Shown here in pieces: positions 24,484-36,400 of a stretch of 64,000 nt of DNA; position 1 is the first letter of the stretch; every line of letters starts with the position of its first letter. The notes beneath the pieces are model-generated. The model did not search any database, was not told the DNA's origin, and saw only the letters and a program-made list of their open reading frames with translations. Position numbers and translations under genes: made by a program. Source of the DNA: Yamagishiella unicocca (Eukaryota; Chlorophyta; Chlorophyceae; Chlamydomonadales; Volvocaceae); NCBI GenBank assembly GCA_003116995.1, contig BDSL01000016.1:372001-436000 (forward strand). The letters run 5' to 3'.

Positions 24484-24661
24484 GTGCACCCCATCATACC
24501 CTATTTGACAAGGATGATATCGTGGTATGTGTAAGCATTCTTGGCCGTCCCCTCTCATTTTATTCCCAAATTCACGGCTGGAATATGCCAGTCTCGCGCC
24601 GGCAATATTTGCACTTGCATGGGCCTCTTCACCAAAAAGCACTACGAGACACGATCATTAA

Positions 24662-27600
24662 TTATCGGTCTGTGCCCATTGGTGCGGTGCCAGCGTACGC
24701 GCCATGTGCATACTGCCCGCCCGCCGCTTGCTGTCCCATGCCACCAGCACCCAGCAACGCCGCCAGGCCTTGGTGCTGCGCTGCAGCCGCGAAGTTGCCC
24801 TGTAGCTGAGCGAGCCCCGGCGCTGCCGGCGCGGGCTGCGCTCCCGTCCGTGGCAACAGCCCCGCCGCTTGAAGGCCCGCCAATACGGCCTGGAGTCGAG
24901 ACGGCTGCAGGCCAGCTGACAGCGCCTGTAGCTGCGCAGGTTGCAGGCCTGCCATCAGGTTAGCGAGAGCCGCCACCATCGGAGCTTGGTTGGGCGGCTG
25001 CTGTGCTGCTGCTGACCCTTGCCTCGCTGCCGGCGCACCCACAGGCATTAGGCCGGCCAAAGCAGGCAGCTGGCTAGCCAGCAGCCCGGCGAGGCTGGGG
25101 AACTGCTGGCCGCTCGCCGCCTGCTGTCCGGCCGCGGTAGCAGTTCTGTGGGCTTCCTGAGCTCCATTGGCGCTCAACAGCTTGAAGGCGTGCAGCATCG
25201 CCACGCCGTCTGGGATGTACGGATAGGCAACCGTCAGTGCCTTCGCCACTTGCAGTGGTTTCAGCACGCTGCAGCAGGTTTGATTTGCGAAAAGGCGGGA
25301 TTTGCGAAAAAGGGGGATTTGCGAAAAGGCGACAACAGGCAAACGTTGAGATTGAGGAAATGCCGATGGATACCGGTAGCAGTGAAGGCAGGCCAAGTGA
25401 AGAAGTACAGAATCATTAACCCCACATCGGCCGTCGCGTTCAAGCGCAATCGTAAAATGCCCCAAGGCCCACGTCAATCCAACACGCCAATCCAACGAAT
25501 GCACACCTCGAGCAGAGGAAGTCGCCGATGTTCCAGTGCGTCTGGTGCTCCTTGAGCACGTTGCGCTCCAGCTGCTGCGCTAACTCGTCCACCGAAGACA
25601 TATTCTGCGATCGCCATATAGGCGCACAAGGCGCCCGATGGAGCCTTCAATACTCAGCGCAAGCAGCACGCATCATAGATATAGACATCCATGTTAACAT
25701 ACACGGTAGTATTCCCGCCCCAATCGACGCACATGCCCGGTGACTGACCTCCAGGGCTTCATCGCATCTTCCCGGCTGCGCCGCCGCCGCCGTCAAGCGA
25801 GTTGACAGCTGCATGGCTAGCTGCAGCCGCTGTTGCACCACCGGAACGACGTTACGCTCGTACACCGCCGCCAGCGAGTTCACCTCCGCCAGCTGCTGCT
25901 GCGACAGCTGCAGAGAGCGCGCTGCGTTTGCAAGACACCGAGGGGGGACACGTCAGTCCTATGTGTCCTTAACTTGGGCTAGCCTAGGTGATGAAGGCAG
26001 AGAGCAAGCGCATCGGCTGGCAAAAGGGCTAAGCTGCCGCGATACAGCATGTCATTGGTATGCCGTTTACTGCTGCACTCCGACTCACCGCAGGTGATCC
26101 AAAAGTTGTCATTGGGCCTTTCGTGCTGACCAGTATCTATGTTCATGTACCTGAAAGCAGCGCATTACGCAGCGCGTTACGCGAGCTTTAGCGCGAGTTG
26201 CTGACGTTCAACCTCCCTAGGTGTGAACGAAATGCTGGAATCCCTTCACGACATCAAGCGCGCAAGTGTGCTGCAAGTGGCGTGCAGCGCGCACGCATCC
26301 GTGCACGTGTTGCAGTGTGCAGCCAAATGCGACTGGGGAGCCGCCTCTATGTTCACCTGGGTTTATAACCCTAAAACCCTAATAACCTATGTGCCCAGTG
26401 CTGCACCCGACACAGCCATAGTGCCCCGTCCCAGTCACGGCGTCCAGTTCCACACCCAGCTGTCAGAGGCAGCTCACACGGAACACATGTGGCAGCGGAC
26501 TCCTCCGGAAATTCCCCCTCAAAAGAGGCATCCACAACATCCAAAACTCCGCTAATGATGACCTGCACCCGTGCTCACATGCTCTGCACGAAGCATGCGG
26601 GCGACAGTAGTGTGACCTTGTCCATGAACGCCAGGGCGCGCTCCAGGAACCGCTCGAGTCGTGTGTAAGGCGAGCTACCAGGCCCATGCACCTCCGCGCC
26701 CGTGACCAGGACGCCCAGCTGCAGGACCACACCGATGCGCGAGGGAGGGAACAGGAAGTGAGAGGACTTTTTAAAAGTGCTGACCGCAAATATCGGTGGG
26801 AAGACAGGTTGCTTTCAGCTGGGTTGGTGTATGGCGGGGTTCGGTGCAAGGCCTTACCGAGCGCAGGCTCAGCCAAGCGAACAGGCCATATCGACGCGAA
26901 ATCGAGTAGGCAACAATGTGGAAAACACCGCAGCAGTCCACGTGGTTACATGAGTCTTTCTCTCCCTCTAACCCTCTAATGTTCTCCAACCGAACGACCG
27001 GCCTCCTCACTTGCAGGCAGATGTGCTTCCAAAGCATTCGGAAGTCTTGAGGCGTTATCCGCTTGAGCTCCTCAAGAGAAGCCGCAGTCATGGCCGGCAC
27101 CTCGCCGTCCGGTCCGGGGCAGAGCGCCAGCACCGCCGAAGTGGCCGAGGGCGCGTTGCCCGACGGCTGGGTCGACGCCCTGCTGCCTGCTGCCGCCCTC
27201 CCATACCCAGTGGCTAGGGCCGCGAACGCAGCTATACCAGTGGCGGCATTGCTGGTGCAGCTGGGGCCCTGGTCGCCGCTGGCAGTGGCACCTCCCGAGA
27301 TGGTGCTCGCTATCGCACGGGACGAATGGGCCTCTTCGGCCGAAGCCGTTATCGCTGCCACGCCTACGGAACGACCCGACCAGGATGAGTTGCTGTCGCC
27401 TGACACGGTGGGAGACTGGTCATGCGTGTGGAGCGACCTCGGCGACGGCCCTGCAGTCCCTGGTGCCGCATCTGTTTGTGCGCTGGCCTGCCCCGCGGCT
27501 TGTGCGGACGTGGAGGAGAGGAGCTGCGTGAGGAAGCCCACGCTCTCGTCCCGGTACGGCACCACGCGCTCCAGAACCTGCGGTGTAGGAGAGCACGGCA

Positions 27601-28267
27601 AGGGTGAAGTTACACCAAGCCACGGAGAGTTTGCAAATGCAAGCCACATAATAGTTAGGGGACTACTGCAGCCGCCGCACCCTACCCTGAGTTTGTCCTT
27701 CAGGAACACGTTCTCGTGGCTAAGACGCTGAAACTGCTCCGTCAGTCCTTCAAGCCTCTGCTGCAGTTCAGGCAGCCTGGGCTTCGGCTTGCGGCCGCGA
27801 CGACGGCCCACTGCCACAGGTAAACCACTGTGCGACAGGTGCGTTGGCTCCGGCATCGCAGTTCCCAGCGAAAATACGGGCGTCTGCGATGTGGTGTTCG
27901 CAATCATCGAATCGGCCGGTGACGCAGTCATGGTTGCGACTGCGACTTCCGGTGATGGCTGCAACTGGTGCGAACCGGTGGCCAGCCCGAACTGCAGCAG
28001 CTGAAGCAATTGCGGCCCTGGGGCTGACAACTGACGCTGCAAAACGGCATCCTGTGCATTTGGAATTGTTGTTTCAGGCCGCAATCCTTGCAGCTCGGCT
28101 GCGAACGCGTTGTATTCCAAAAGTTGGAGGTCGTGTTGTGCGCCGCTAGCACTATCAACTTCATTAAGGATATCGTCATCTGCTATGCACTGTTCCAGAA
28201 GGCTGGTTACTCCAGGCGATTGAGCCTGCGCGAATTCCGCGAAAGGGTCATCGCTAGAAGTTTCCAT
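24662..28267 (-). CDS. Leucine-zipper/AT-hook-like regulator, paralogue A
   Basis: Model: complement(join(24662..25268, 25507..25604, 25749..25921, 26089..26150, 26579..26718, 27011..27577, 27686..28267)); 742 residues, all phases close. An acidic N-terminus is followed by an AT-hook-like basic stretch (RRRGRKPKPRL) running straight into a zipper with the bZIP-style Asn (RLSHENVFLKDKLRVLERVV). Later blocks shared with paralogue B: LALCPGPDGEVPAM, LKRITPQDFRMLWK, LLSPACFVQSM, NIDTGQHERPNDNFW, VYERNVVPVVQQRL, LERNVLKEHQTHWNIGDFLC and AYPYIPDGVAMLHAFKLL. A Gln/Ala-rich tail of about 150 residues is unique to A. A nuclear DNA-binding regulator is the best guess. The basic part is not a classical bZIP N-x7-R motif, so DNA binding is inference. 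I do not know the family name. Confidence 0.75.
25282..25330. repeat. Three-copy repeat GATTTGCGAAAA in a regulator A intron
   Basis: GATTTGCGAAAA occurs three times at about 18-bp spacing in the intron just upstream of the last exon of the minus-strand gene. Paralogue B lacks it. Confidence 0.85.
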
Positions 28268-29657
28268 TGCTCATCGTTTCCCTCCCGAAAGCGTGCTATT
28301 CGAAACATCGTCCAGGCAATCCAAAGGTGCCATGACATTGTATGTCAATTTCTGGTCACTTGTCGTACATTATGCACAACATGTTACCCTGATTAGCTGA
28401 TTACCTGGGCGGGTTGTACTCAATTCCTCCTGACTTGTGTCAAGTACAGTCCCTGAGCTATCTACGAAAGCATTTAGCAACAAGTTGCCTACCCAGTATC
28501 GGCTGCCCTGCTAATTACCCTTTTACCATAAGTTGCATAGGCGCGTGCATCTGTCAAGCCCACTAACAATGATCTGCGTTGACTGTACAGCCAAGTAGCG
28601 GACCACTTTCGCTCCAAGTTCCAAACATTGCAAAAATTCCAATACCTAATAAACATGCGAAAGCTGATACTGCCCAGGCCGGCCGGACTTACCGTTGATT
28701 ACATGATCACAGCCAGAATACGAGTACTGAGAGACAATTTGCATGTTTTCAAGCTTGTCATGTCCAAGGCCCGCGGGTCGCACACCGTACCTAACAACGC
28801 ACTCGCAAGATACTTCACACAAAACGCCGCGCTGTGCTTTAGGGATGATGTTTGTTGGTAGCCTTCGGTGCGCATGGTGAGCCTGGGCGCAGTCGTGGGG
28901 CTTGGCATTGCGATTGCAAGCATGGGTTAAAGCTGCTCATCACATATAGTCCTGTGCATACTCTTTTCAACGACCAAAGAGATCGTTCACCCAACACGAT
29001 GGTACCATACTGGCGTACTCAACAATGTTAACCGTTGCGGTGCCTAGCGACCCAGCGCGGTGAACGAGAGTTGATGACCAAGGCACAAGACCCCTGCGGC
29101 AATGGGAGCTCTACCTCGGCCACCTTAACACCTCTGCCTCCGCACTCAGATACCAGCACCGGTCGAAACATACTCAGGCATAAAGACAGCTATATTCACG
29201 CTTTGTTGCGACACATGCGCATACATTTCAACTTCATATATCAGAAACCAGCAAATTACCTGCTTGGGGAGCTCACGCATTCGTTGCACCAACAGTAATT
29301 AATGGTTGAGATCTCTGAGCAGGGCGGATAACTCAACAAAGGTTGTGTTTGTGGAGGAGCTGACGAGCAACATAACGTGCTTTAAAAACGCCCAACGCAC
29401 TGGCGCAACGCACCAGCCAACATAACCTAAACGGCGCCCACCATTTATTTACGACACGGCGCTGGCAGGTGAGCCTGGCGCGATTCACTGGGACGTGCGC
29501 AAGGTGGGGCCCGAGGTGTTCTTTTTTATCCTATACACCATCCGCCATTGCAATTAGGCAGCGCAGTTCTTTTGCAGTCAGATCCCATGTGGGTGACCTC
29601 AATAAGTGCTTCAACAGGCAGCCATCACTGTGTCGTCCGGCACCGTCGGTCGCCCGT
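28268..29657. other. Spacer between the two regulator paralogues
   Basis: 1.4 kb, presumably the promoter and 5' UTR of regulator A and the 3' flank of regulator B (both minus strand). I see no exon, RNA gene or element here. Confidence 0.55.
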
Positions 29658-32600
29658 CTACGTATCGCTAGGCGCTCTGCTTGGGTTTCCGGCCTTAAGC
29701 AACTTGCAGGCGTGCATGATGGCCACGCCATCGGGGATGTACGGATAGGAGGCCGACAAGGCCTTGGCCATCTGGAGAGGTGACAGCACGCTGCGGCGCG
29801 CAAAGCGAAGGCAGATGGCGGCAGACGGTTTAAGGTCGGTGTGTACGGCGGCTGTCAATCGGCCAGGCAAGCGAGCGGCGAGAGCGCGCTGGCACACCAG
29901 TTAGTAAGGCACCAGTCACCTTAGGCACAGGAAGTCCCCGACATCCCAGTGCGCCTGGTGCTCCTTCAGCACGTTCCGCCGCAGTCGCTCCGTCAAGTCG
30001 TCAACTGCGGAGAAGGCCTGCGTCCGATGAAGCAGGTGGCATGGAGACATTCCGAGCGCTACTGTGGCATAGTGGGCGGAAAGCCATGGTAATCCGCTAT
30101 GGACGCTTCAAAAGGTTCAATGGACTAGCACACAATGCACTGTACCGTGTTGCAGCTTTGACCCACCGCACAATTTACAGCGCCTGGCCCAACCGCAATG
30201 GCAGTGCCTGGCCCGACCCAAATGGCAGTGCCTGGCCCGACCCAAATGGCAGTGCCTGGCCCGACCCAAATGGCAGTGCCTGGCCCGACCCGATGGCAGT
30301 GCCTGGCCCGATCCCAATGGCAGTGCCTGGCCCGACCCAAATGGCAGTGCCTGGCCCGACCCGATGGCAGTGCCTGGCCCGATCCCAATGGCAGTGCCTG
30401 GCCCGACCCAAATGGCAGTGCCTGGCCCGACCCCAATGCATGGCAGTGCCAGGCTCGACCTATACGGCAGTGCCTGGTATGAACCAACGCGCAGGGCCTG
30501 GCTCAACCCAAATCCTTGCCGCGTGCTCATGACCAATGTTCACATCCGCTCAACCACACCTTGAACGAATCTTCACTGCTTGCCGGCACACGCTGTGCTG
30601 AGGCCGCAAGCCTGGCCGACAGCTCCGAAGCCAGTTTGACGCGCTCCTCGACCACCGGCGCGACATTCCGCTCGTACACGATCGTGAGCGAGCTGATTTC
30701 CTCCAACTGCTGCTCGCTGAGGTTCATCGAGGCACCTACGCAAGGTGGGCGACGGTAAGCGCGCGTGCGCTTCATTTAGAAACAGACATATCGGCTGGCG
30801 TGCATGCATTGACGTACCACTGACGCGGTCGTGCACACGCTGCAGAGCTGTACAGCACACCAGTAAAGCGCGGCGCAGCAAACGCGACCACTCGTGCTTA
30901 CCAAGTCCGAGCCAAAAGTCCTCCCCTGGGCGCTCATGCTGCCCCGTCTCGATGTTGATGTACCTGCACGACGGGAGTGGCAGGGGCGCCATCGCAACCA
31001 GCAGAGGTCACTACACCAGCCGGCACCGCCCTGCGTGTTAGCGCTGCTACTAGACTGAGACAGAATCAACTGGCACGGAACACAACAGCGTGACGGGGTC
31101 TGTGACGCGGCATCTCGTCGCCACCAGCTGCGTTTAATTCACATCGGAAAGCCCGACACCCTTTGGGGTTTCTAGCGAGACCGATTATCAACAGCCTAGA
31201 ATTCCTATCGAAATGATTCTTGCACACGCAAGGGCCCGAGGATTGCCAGCTGAGGCATCGTCAGCCCCGACCCGCTCTGCTCTGAATTGGGAGCTGCTTT
31301 CTGCACCGGGGGACAGAAACCCGTATCCAGGCGCCGGCCGTCGTACATGCTTTGCACGAAGCACATCGGCGACAGGAGCAAGACCCGGTCCATGTACAGA
31401 AACACTCGGTCCACGAAGCGCTCGAAGCGAGCATGCTGCGGGCTCGAGGGTCCGAACGCCTGGGCAGACGCCATCAGAACCGCTATCTGCGAATTGGGTG
31501 GTGGGGTACGGAGGCGCGAGGTCAACGAGGCCAGTCGCTGCAAAGCTGAGCTTCCGGACCCTCTCAGCTGCTCGATTGCATCGTCCGCTGGCAATCAGCA
31601 ATGGGCACGGCAGGGCCCCGCGAATGCCGCGCGCGCATTGCCGCCGCGCCCACCAACCTGCATAACGCTTTGTTTCCACATCATGCGGAACTCCTGAGGC
31701 GTGACGCGCTTGAGCTCCTCGACGGCGGCCGGCGTGATGGCGGGTACGTCACCGTCCGGGCCGGGGCAGAGCGCCAGCACCAACGGAACGCCGGGCGCGC
31801 GCGCTGGCGCTGTCGTTGCCCATTCGCCAGCTCCCCTCGCTGGTTGCGCCAGAAACGATGGCTGCAGCTGATCCGTTGCAGTCAGCTGCGGGAAGACTGC
31901 GTATGCGCCGTAAGCTGAGACCGCACTGGTGCCAACAGCCCCTGCGCTCGACTGCCTGCACGCATCAGCAACTTGTGGCGCTGCGCCGGGCACCAACGGC
32001 TGTTGTTGTAGTGATGCTGTCGCTGCTGCAGCGGACGCTGCTTCGTAACCTATCATCGGATCCGACGTAGCCGCAGGCTGCTGCGCACCCTGGACAGAAG
32101 CCAGGAAACCCACGTTCGCATCCCTGACCGGCACAACGCGCTCGAGCGCCTGCGGGGGATGGGGTCACTGGAAGTCGGCGGGGGAGCATCCCATGGCTTA
32201 GAACCTAATAGCCAGCCGCATAAGTGCATGTACCTTCAGCTTACTCCGTAGAAAGGTGTTCTCTTGGCTCAACTGCTGAAACTGATCTGTTAACCCATCC
32301 AGCTGCTGTTGAAGGTCCTGCAACCGAGGCTTAGGCTTGCGGCCGCGGCGATTGCACGGTGCGCTGGGAGCCCCTACATCCATCATTTGAGACGAAGGAG
32401 ACGGCCCCCTCCCGGTGGTGAAGGCCCACGGCGCCGTTGGCGGGACTGTGGGTGTCGGGTTGAAGGGTTGCGTGGTGTGGGACACCTGAGACGGCCAGCC
32501 CAACTCCACAGCAAGCCGTAATTCCGGGGACAGCATTTCGTGGATACTCGTATTCGGGTACGGGGGCTGTGGATGTTGTTGATTTGGGGGCTGAGACGGG

Positions 32601-32833
32601 CCCATCGGCGCCTGGGAGACCGTCCGGTCTGTCGTGCCGGAACCGCCACTTAATTGCTCCTCAAAAATGCCCCTGGGTTGGCGTGAGGACTCGTTCTCAG
32701 CCAGCATGTGGAAATCGCCGTGGCTTCCACAAGTGTCATCTGCGTCATCGTTCAGCTCAGCGAGCAGGCTTGAAAAACCAGGGGAGAGTGGAGGCAGGCC
32801 AGGCTCATTTACAAAAATATTATCTGTTTCCAT
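29658..32833 (-). CDS. Leucine-zipper/AT-hook-like regulator, paralogue B
   Basis: Model: complement(join(29658..29790, 29920..30017, 30560..30735, 30902..30963, 31347..31486, 31658..32149, 32234..32833)); 566 residues, all phases close. The order of domains is the same as in paralogue A: RRGRKPKPRL, zipper LSQENTFLRSKLKVLERVV (entering exon 2 as ALERVVPVRD), LALCPGPDGDVPAI, LKRVTPQEFRMMWK, LLSPMCFVQSM, NIETGQHERPGEDFW, VYERNVAPVVEERV, LRRNVLKEHQAHWDVGDFLC, SYPYIPDGVAIMHACKLL. It stops soon after that last block, so the Gln/Ala tail of A is absent. The seven exons have the same phases as in A, and exons of 140, 62 and 98 nt are identical in length, which shows a tandem duplication. One intron carries a 24-bp minisatellite. 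Confidence 0.75.
30200..30515. repeat. 24-bp minisatellite, about 12 copies, in a regulator B intron
   Basis: Units begin GGCAGTGCCTGGCCCGACCC and end in AAAT, or in GAT or CCAAT variants. The last few are diverged. The array lies wholly in the intron 30018-30559. Open frames through it on both strands are a by-product of the 24-bp period. Confidence 0.92.
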
Positions 32834-33400
32834 AACGTCAAAAGGCAGAAAGAAAAGATTACTGCCCAACAAATACGTAACTGTCCACTCGCTGAACTGT
32901 GTTATATATGTAACAGAACGGGACGAGTTGGCATGCAGTCATCCACAAGGAAGGAGTGTATATTTGTGCTGTCTAAATGGGCACCATCAACATCAACATC
33001 TTTGCTAAGTTTTGTGTAGCATGTTGTCGTTCTTGCCGGACGGCATGCGCGGTGTGTAGGCTACCCACCCTGCTCATCAATACCTAGGGCATTTTCCCTT
33101 CATTGGCATCAACGTACGCGCCGGAACTACACCCCCCATCTTGCCGATTCGCGGTGCGCACATTAACGGACCCGCCGGGCCGGGCCGGGCCGGTCGACGC
33201 AAAAGCCAGCACCTGCCGCCATGCAACATGAACATCGTCACTAGGCTCCTTTACATGCATCCTTTATCAGCAACAGGCCGCAGAGCTGTCCAGGACGAAA
33301 AACACGTTATGGTGGCTCTTACGTGATTTCGACCCACTAACGTACCGGTACCAACCAGCGAATACGGTCCCGCGCCTCTGCATGACGTAACACAGTCTGC
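32834..33400. promoter_or_regulatory. Promoter region of regulator B and 3' flank of the HEAT-like gene
   Basis: 567 bp upstream of the regulator B start. It holds a TGTAA signal for the gene to the right and a short GGGCC direct repeat near 33174-33192. No exon is seen. Confidence 0.5.
33251..33255 (-). terminator. Candidate TGTAA poly(A) signal of the HEAT-like gene
   Basis: TTACA on the plus strand, about 146 nt after the stop codon at 33401 of the minus-strand gene. Confidence 0.45.
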
Positions 33401-36400
33401 CTACACGCCAATACGGCCACAGCCCACTGCGATCAGCCGCTGGTGCACACGCACCGCCCTGGGCGGCAAGCCAGCTGCTGTTGGCTGAAATTCAGCCACC
33501 TGCTCACCCGCGCACGCCATGAGCAGCCGGCACACCTCCCGGGCCGCTCGCACCTCCGCTGCCGCCGCGCCCTCTTCGCCCTCCTCGCCTTCCCCCACCT
33601 CAGCCCACTCCTCCCCATCCTCTCCACCCTCGCCACCGCCCACTCCCGACCCCGTCGTCCTCAGCAGCACTACCAGCAAGTGCCGCCACAGCACTGCTGC
33701 ATTCGCCGGCATCCGAGGCCATGTTGCGCGCACCACCGCCGCCGCCAGCGCCAGCGCTGCCACCCGTGTTGGCCTGTCATGCGCGTGCAGCCACTCCAGC
33801 AGCAGCGGCATGAGGCGTGACATGTAGCGCAGTGTGGTGAGGCCCAAGCACGCTACCAGGTGGGCGCAGGTGGGCATGAAGACCACCCGCCGCGTAGCCA
33901 CGTAGGCCTGACGCTCGATCTCAGTCAGCAGGTCCGGAGCAAGCCGATGGTACCCGGCGGCCCGTGGGTCTTTGCCCTGCGAGGGGTGTGAGTTCGTTCG
34001 GCGATTGCGTCAGTTGCTGCCGCCGGTCTTTGGAAACTGGTGAGGTTCCCAAAGACGGTTGCTGCACAGAAGGCATCTGGTTGCTTCAGTTTTCGGCTGC
34101 CGGTTTCCGCTCACCTCTACGCGCCGTACGAGAGCCACCGCAGCGGGGCAAACCAGCGGCCAGAGCTGCTCATGGCAGCCCACCACCATGCGGCGAGCCT
34201 GCTCCAGCAGCAGCTCCCGCTGCCACTGTAGGTCTGCGCAAGTGGAGGGAAGGGCAGGGCGCGTGCGCAAGGGCTGGGGCTGAGCATTCGCGACGGTGAC
34301 CGCTGCTGCTGCTGCTCTGCGACAGCGCACAGCCACCATTGGCGAGCAAGCACAGGGGTTTGAGATCCGGCCAACCGCCCACATGCGCACGTCCATGATA
34401 CGGTGCTAACCGCCCCACAACGGACCCGTCAACATAGCTGCGCTGCTGCAGCGACTCCGCTGGTTACCCGGCGCTACGGTCCCACTCCCCAGCGGGTCAC
34501 GGTGAGGCGTACCCGCGGCCATGCATTCCGTAGCAGCCGCGTGCAGCATCGCGATGCCGTACTGCGCCACGCCTGGGGCTGGGTCGTCGCAGCAGGCCAG
34601 GACTGCCGGCAGCGCCGTCCGCAGCGCCTCGCCAACAAAGGGGTGGCGGCTCCGCATCAGCAGCCAGGCCAGGCGGCGGGCGGCCACCGCGCGCGTGAAG
34701 GTGTCTGTGGGGCGGGTCCGGGGCAGGGTTTGGAGCCGGCGACGTGGCAAACACATATGCGCAGGTGGGGGGGGAAGGAGGAGGTGCATCAGCTGTAACG
34801 CATGCTGGGCCGCAAGCCAGCGACTGTACGACACTATCACCATCACAACAACCTCCACACGTCCAAGCCCACAGCGCATCGGGCGCACCTGGCCCCGTGT
34901 ACGGCCTGATGGGCCCCTCCTCCAGGTCCTGCACGTGCCTCTGTACGACAGTGGGTCGGATGCTGTCGCGCAGCAGCTCAGGCAGGCAGTGCGCAAGCAG
35001 GTCCTGCTCCGAAACCTCCGCCGCAGACAGGAGCGCAAGCGACCCGGAGCCCGCGGCCGCGGCGCTGCGAAACGCGCGGGACGGGGCGGGGCACGCCCGA
35101 GCATGCCGGAACAGCAACCCGAACAGAGCTGCACAGGCGCCTGCAGCGCCTTGAGGGTCCGCCCAGGGCGTGAAGACGTCGCTCGGAGGCGGCGGCAATC
35201 CGGGGTCGGCGACAGGAGCGGCGGCGGCGCCTCTATCTGGGACTGACCCTGACCCAGATCCGGGCTCCGGTTCAGATCCGGATCCGGGTCCGGCTCCAGG
35301 ACTTGCCGAGCCTGCCGCTGTGCAGGGCGGTGCGTAGGTTGCGCAGAGCGGTGCGTAGGTTGCGCACAGAAGGAGGAGGCTGGTGACCAGGAAGTGCTGC
35401 TCAAGCCGCCACTCGCTCGCAGCCTGAAGCTCCGGGGAGGGCGCAGCGGCACCTGCTGCGGTGGGGCTGCTGGGGAGCTCCTCGATCACAACCTGGGGCC
35501 GCCGGGCGTTGTCTCTGGGCAGCGGGCTGTCATGCTCTTGTCTGCGCTGACTCTCATGTTGCTGTCCCATCTCACCGGCATGGTTTGTTTCCTCGGAGCC
35601 TGGATGGAGACGGAAAGGGTAAGAACGGGTTGGTGTCTGGTTTGCCTGATTACTCGTCAGGGAACGTGAGGCAGGAGGTACCATGGACCGCCAGCGCCAA
35701 CTGAAAGAGCAGGGGGAGGTCGGCAAGCTCTAGCATCGGCGGGTATGGTAGGGCGGGCGGTGATAGGGTCCTTGCGAGGGCCGCAGCACACGGTACTGGA
35801 GGTGCGAGGGCCGCAGCACACGGTACTAAAGGTCCGAGGGCAGGGCAGGCGCATCCCTCGCTGCACCCTCCGCTGCACCCTCCCCCGCCCTCCGCTGCAC
35901 CCTCCGCACCCGCTGTCTCCTCTCCAGGCGCCCCCGTGTCGCGGCCGGCAGGTACGACCACCAGCGGCTCCGGCAGGGCCCCCAGCAGGGCGGACAGCAT
36001 CCTGGCGCCGGCCGCCACAGCCAGGTCGTGCTGGCGGGCAGCGGCGGCACCGGGCCCCGCCGGCGCCGCCGGCGCGCCGCCCACCTCCGAGAACAGCAGC
36101 TTGTCCGGATCCTGCTTAGGCCGTGTACCGAGACGGCAGGGGGGCAAAGCAGGCGAGGTTGGTTTTGGAGAAGCGCAGCTTGCCCAGGAGCGGCTCTTCG
36201 GTATCCAAGTGTGTTCACATCTGCGGCAAGGGGGTGTGTGTTGCCAAGCGCGAGAGGGGCCTTGGGTGGGTGCACAGCCGCGGTGGAAGCATGCAAGCGT
36301 CACCTGCAGCAGCACGGCGACCCGCCGCATCAGCCGAGCCAGGCGCACCGCCGCCGCCAGCTGTAGCACACGGTCCGACGTCACCAGCGGCGCCACTGAG

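Larger units (their letters stand above)
23614..24661. other. AT-rich convergent spacer between DZIP1 and regulator A
   Basis: Both flanking genes end here (DZIP1 on plus, regulator A on minus). The stretch is clearly AT-richer than its surroundings and shows no coding potential. It holds hairpins at 23965-23979 and 24001-24023, a 22-bp perfect palindrome at 24262-24283, and candidate poly(A) signals for both genes. Confidence 0.65.

Noticed and set aside
30200..30515. Regular 24-bp repeats that could suggest a CRISPR-like array
   Set aside because: The units are contiguous with no unique spacers, in an intron of a eukaryotic gene. It is a minisatellite.
34406..35452. Long alternative minus-strand open frame of about 350 codons over the HEAT-like gene
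   Set aside because: It is a GC-driven shadow of the true frame; it crosses two introns, and its protein is Arg/Pro-rich without domain-like sequence.
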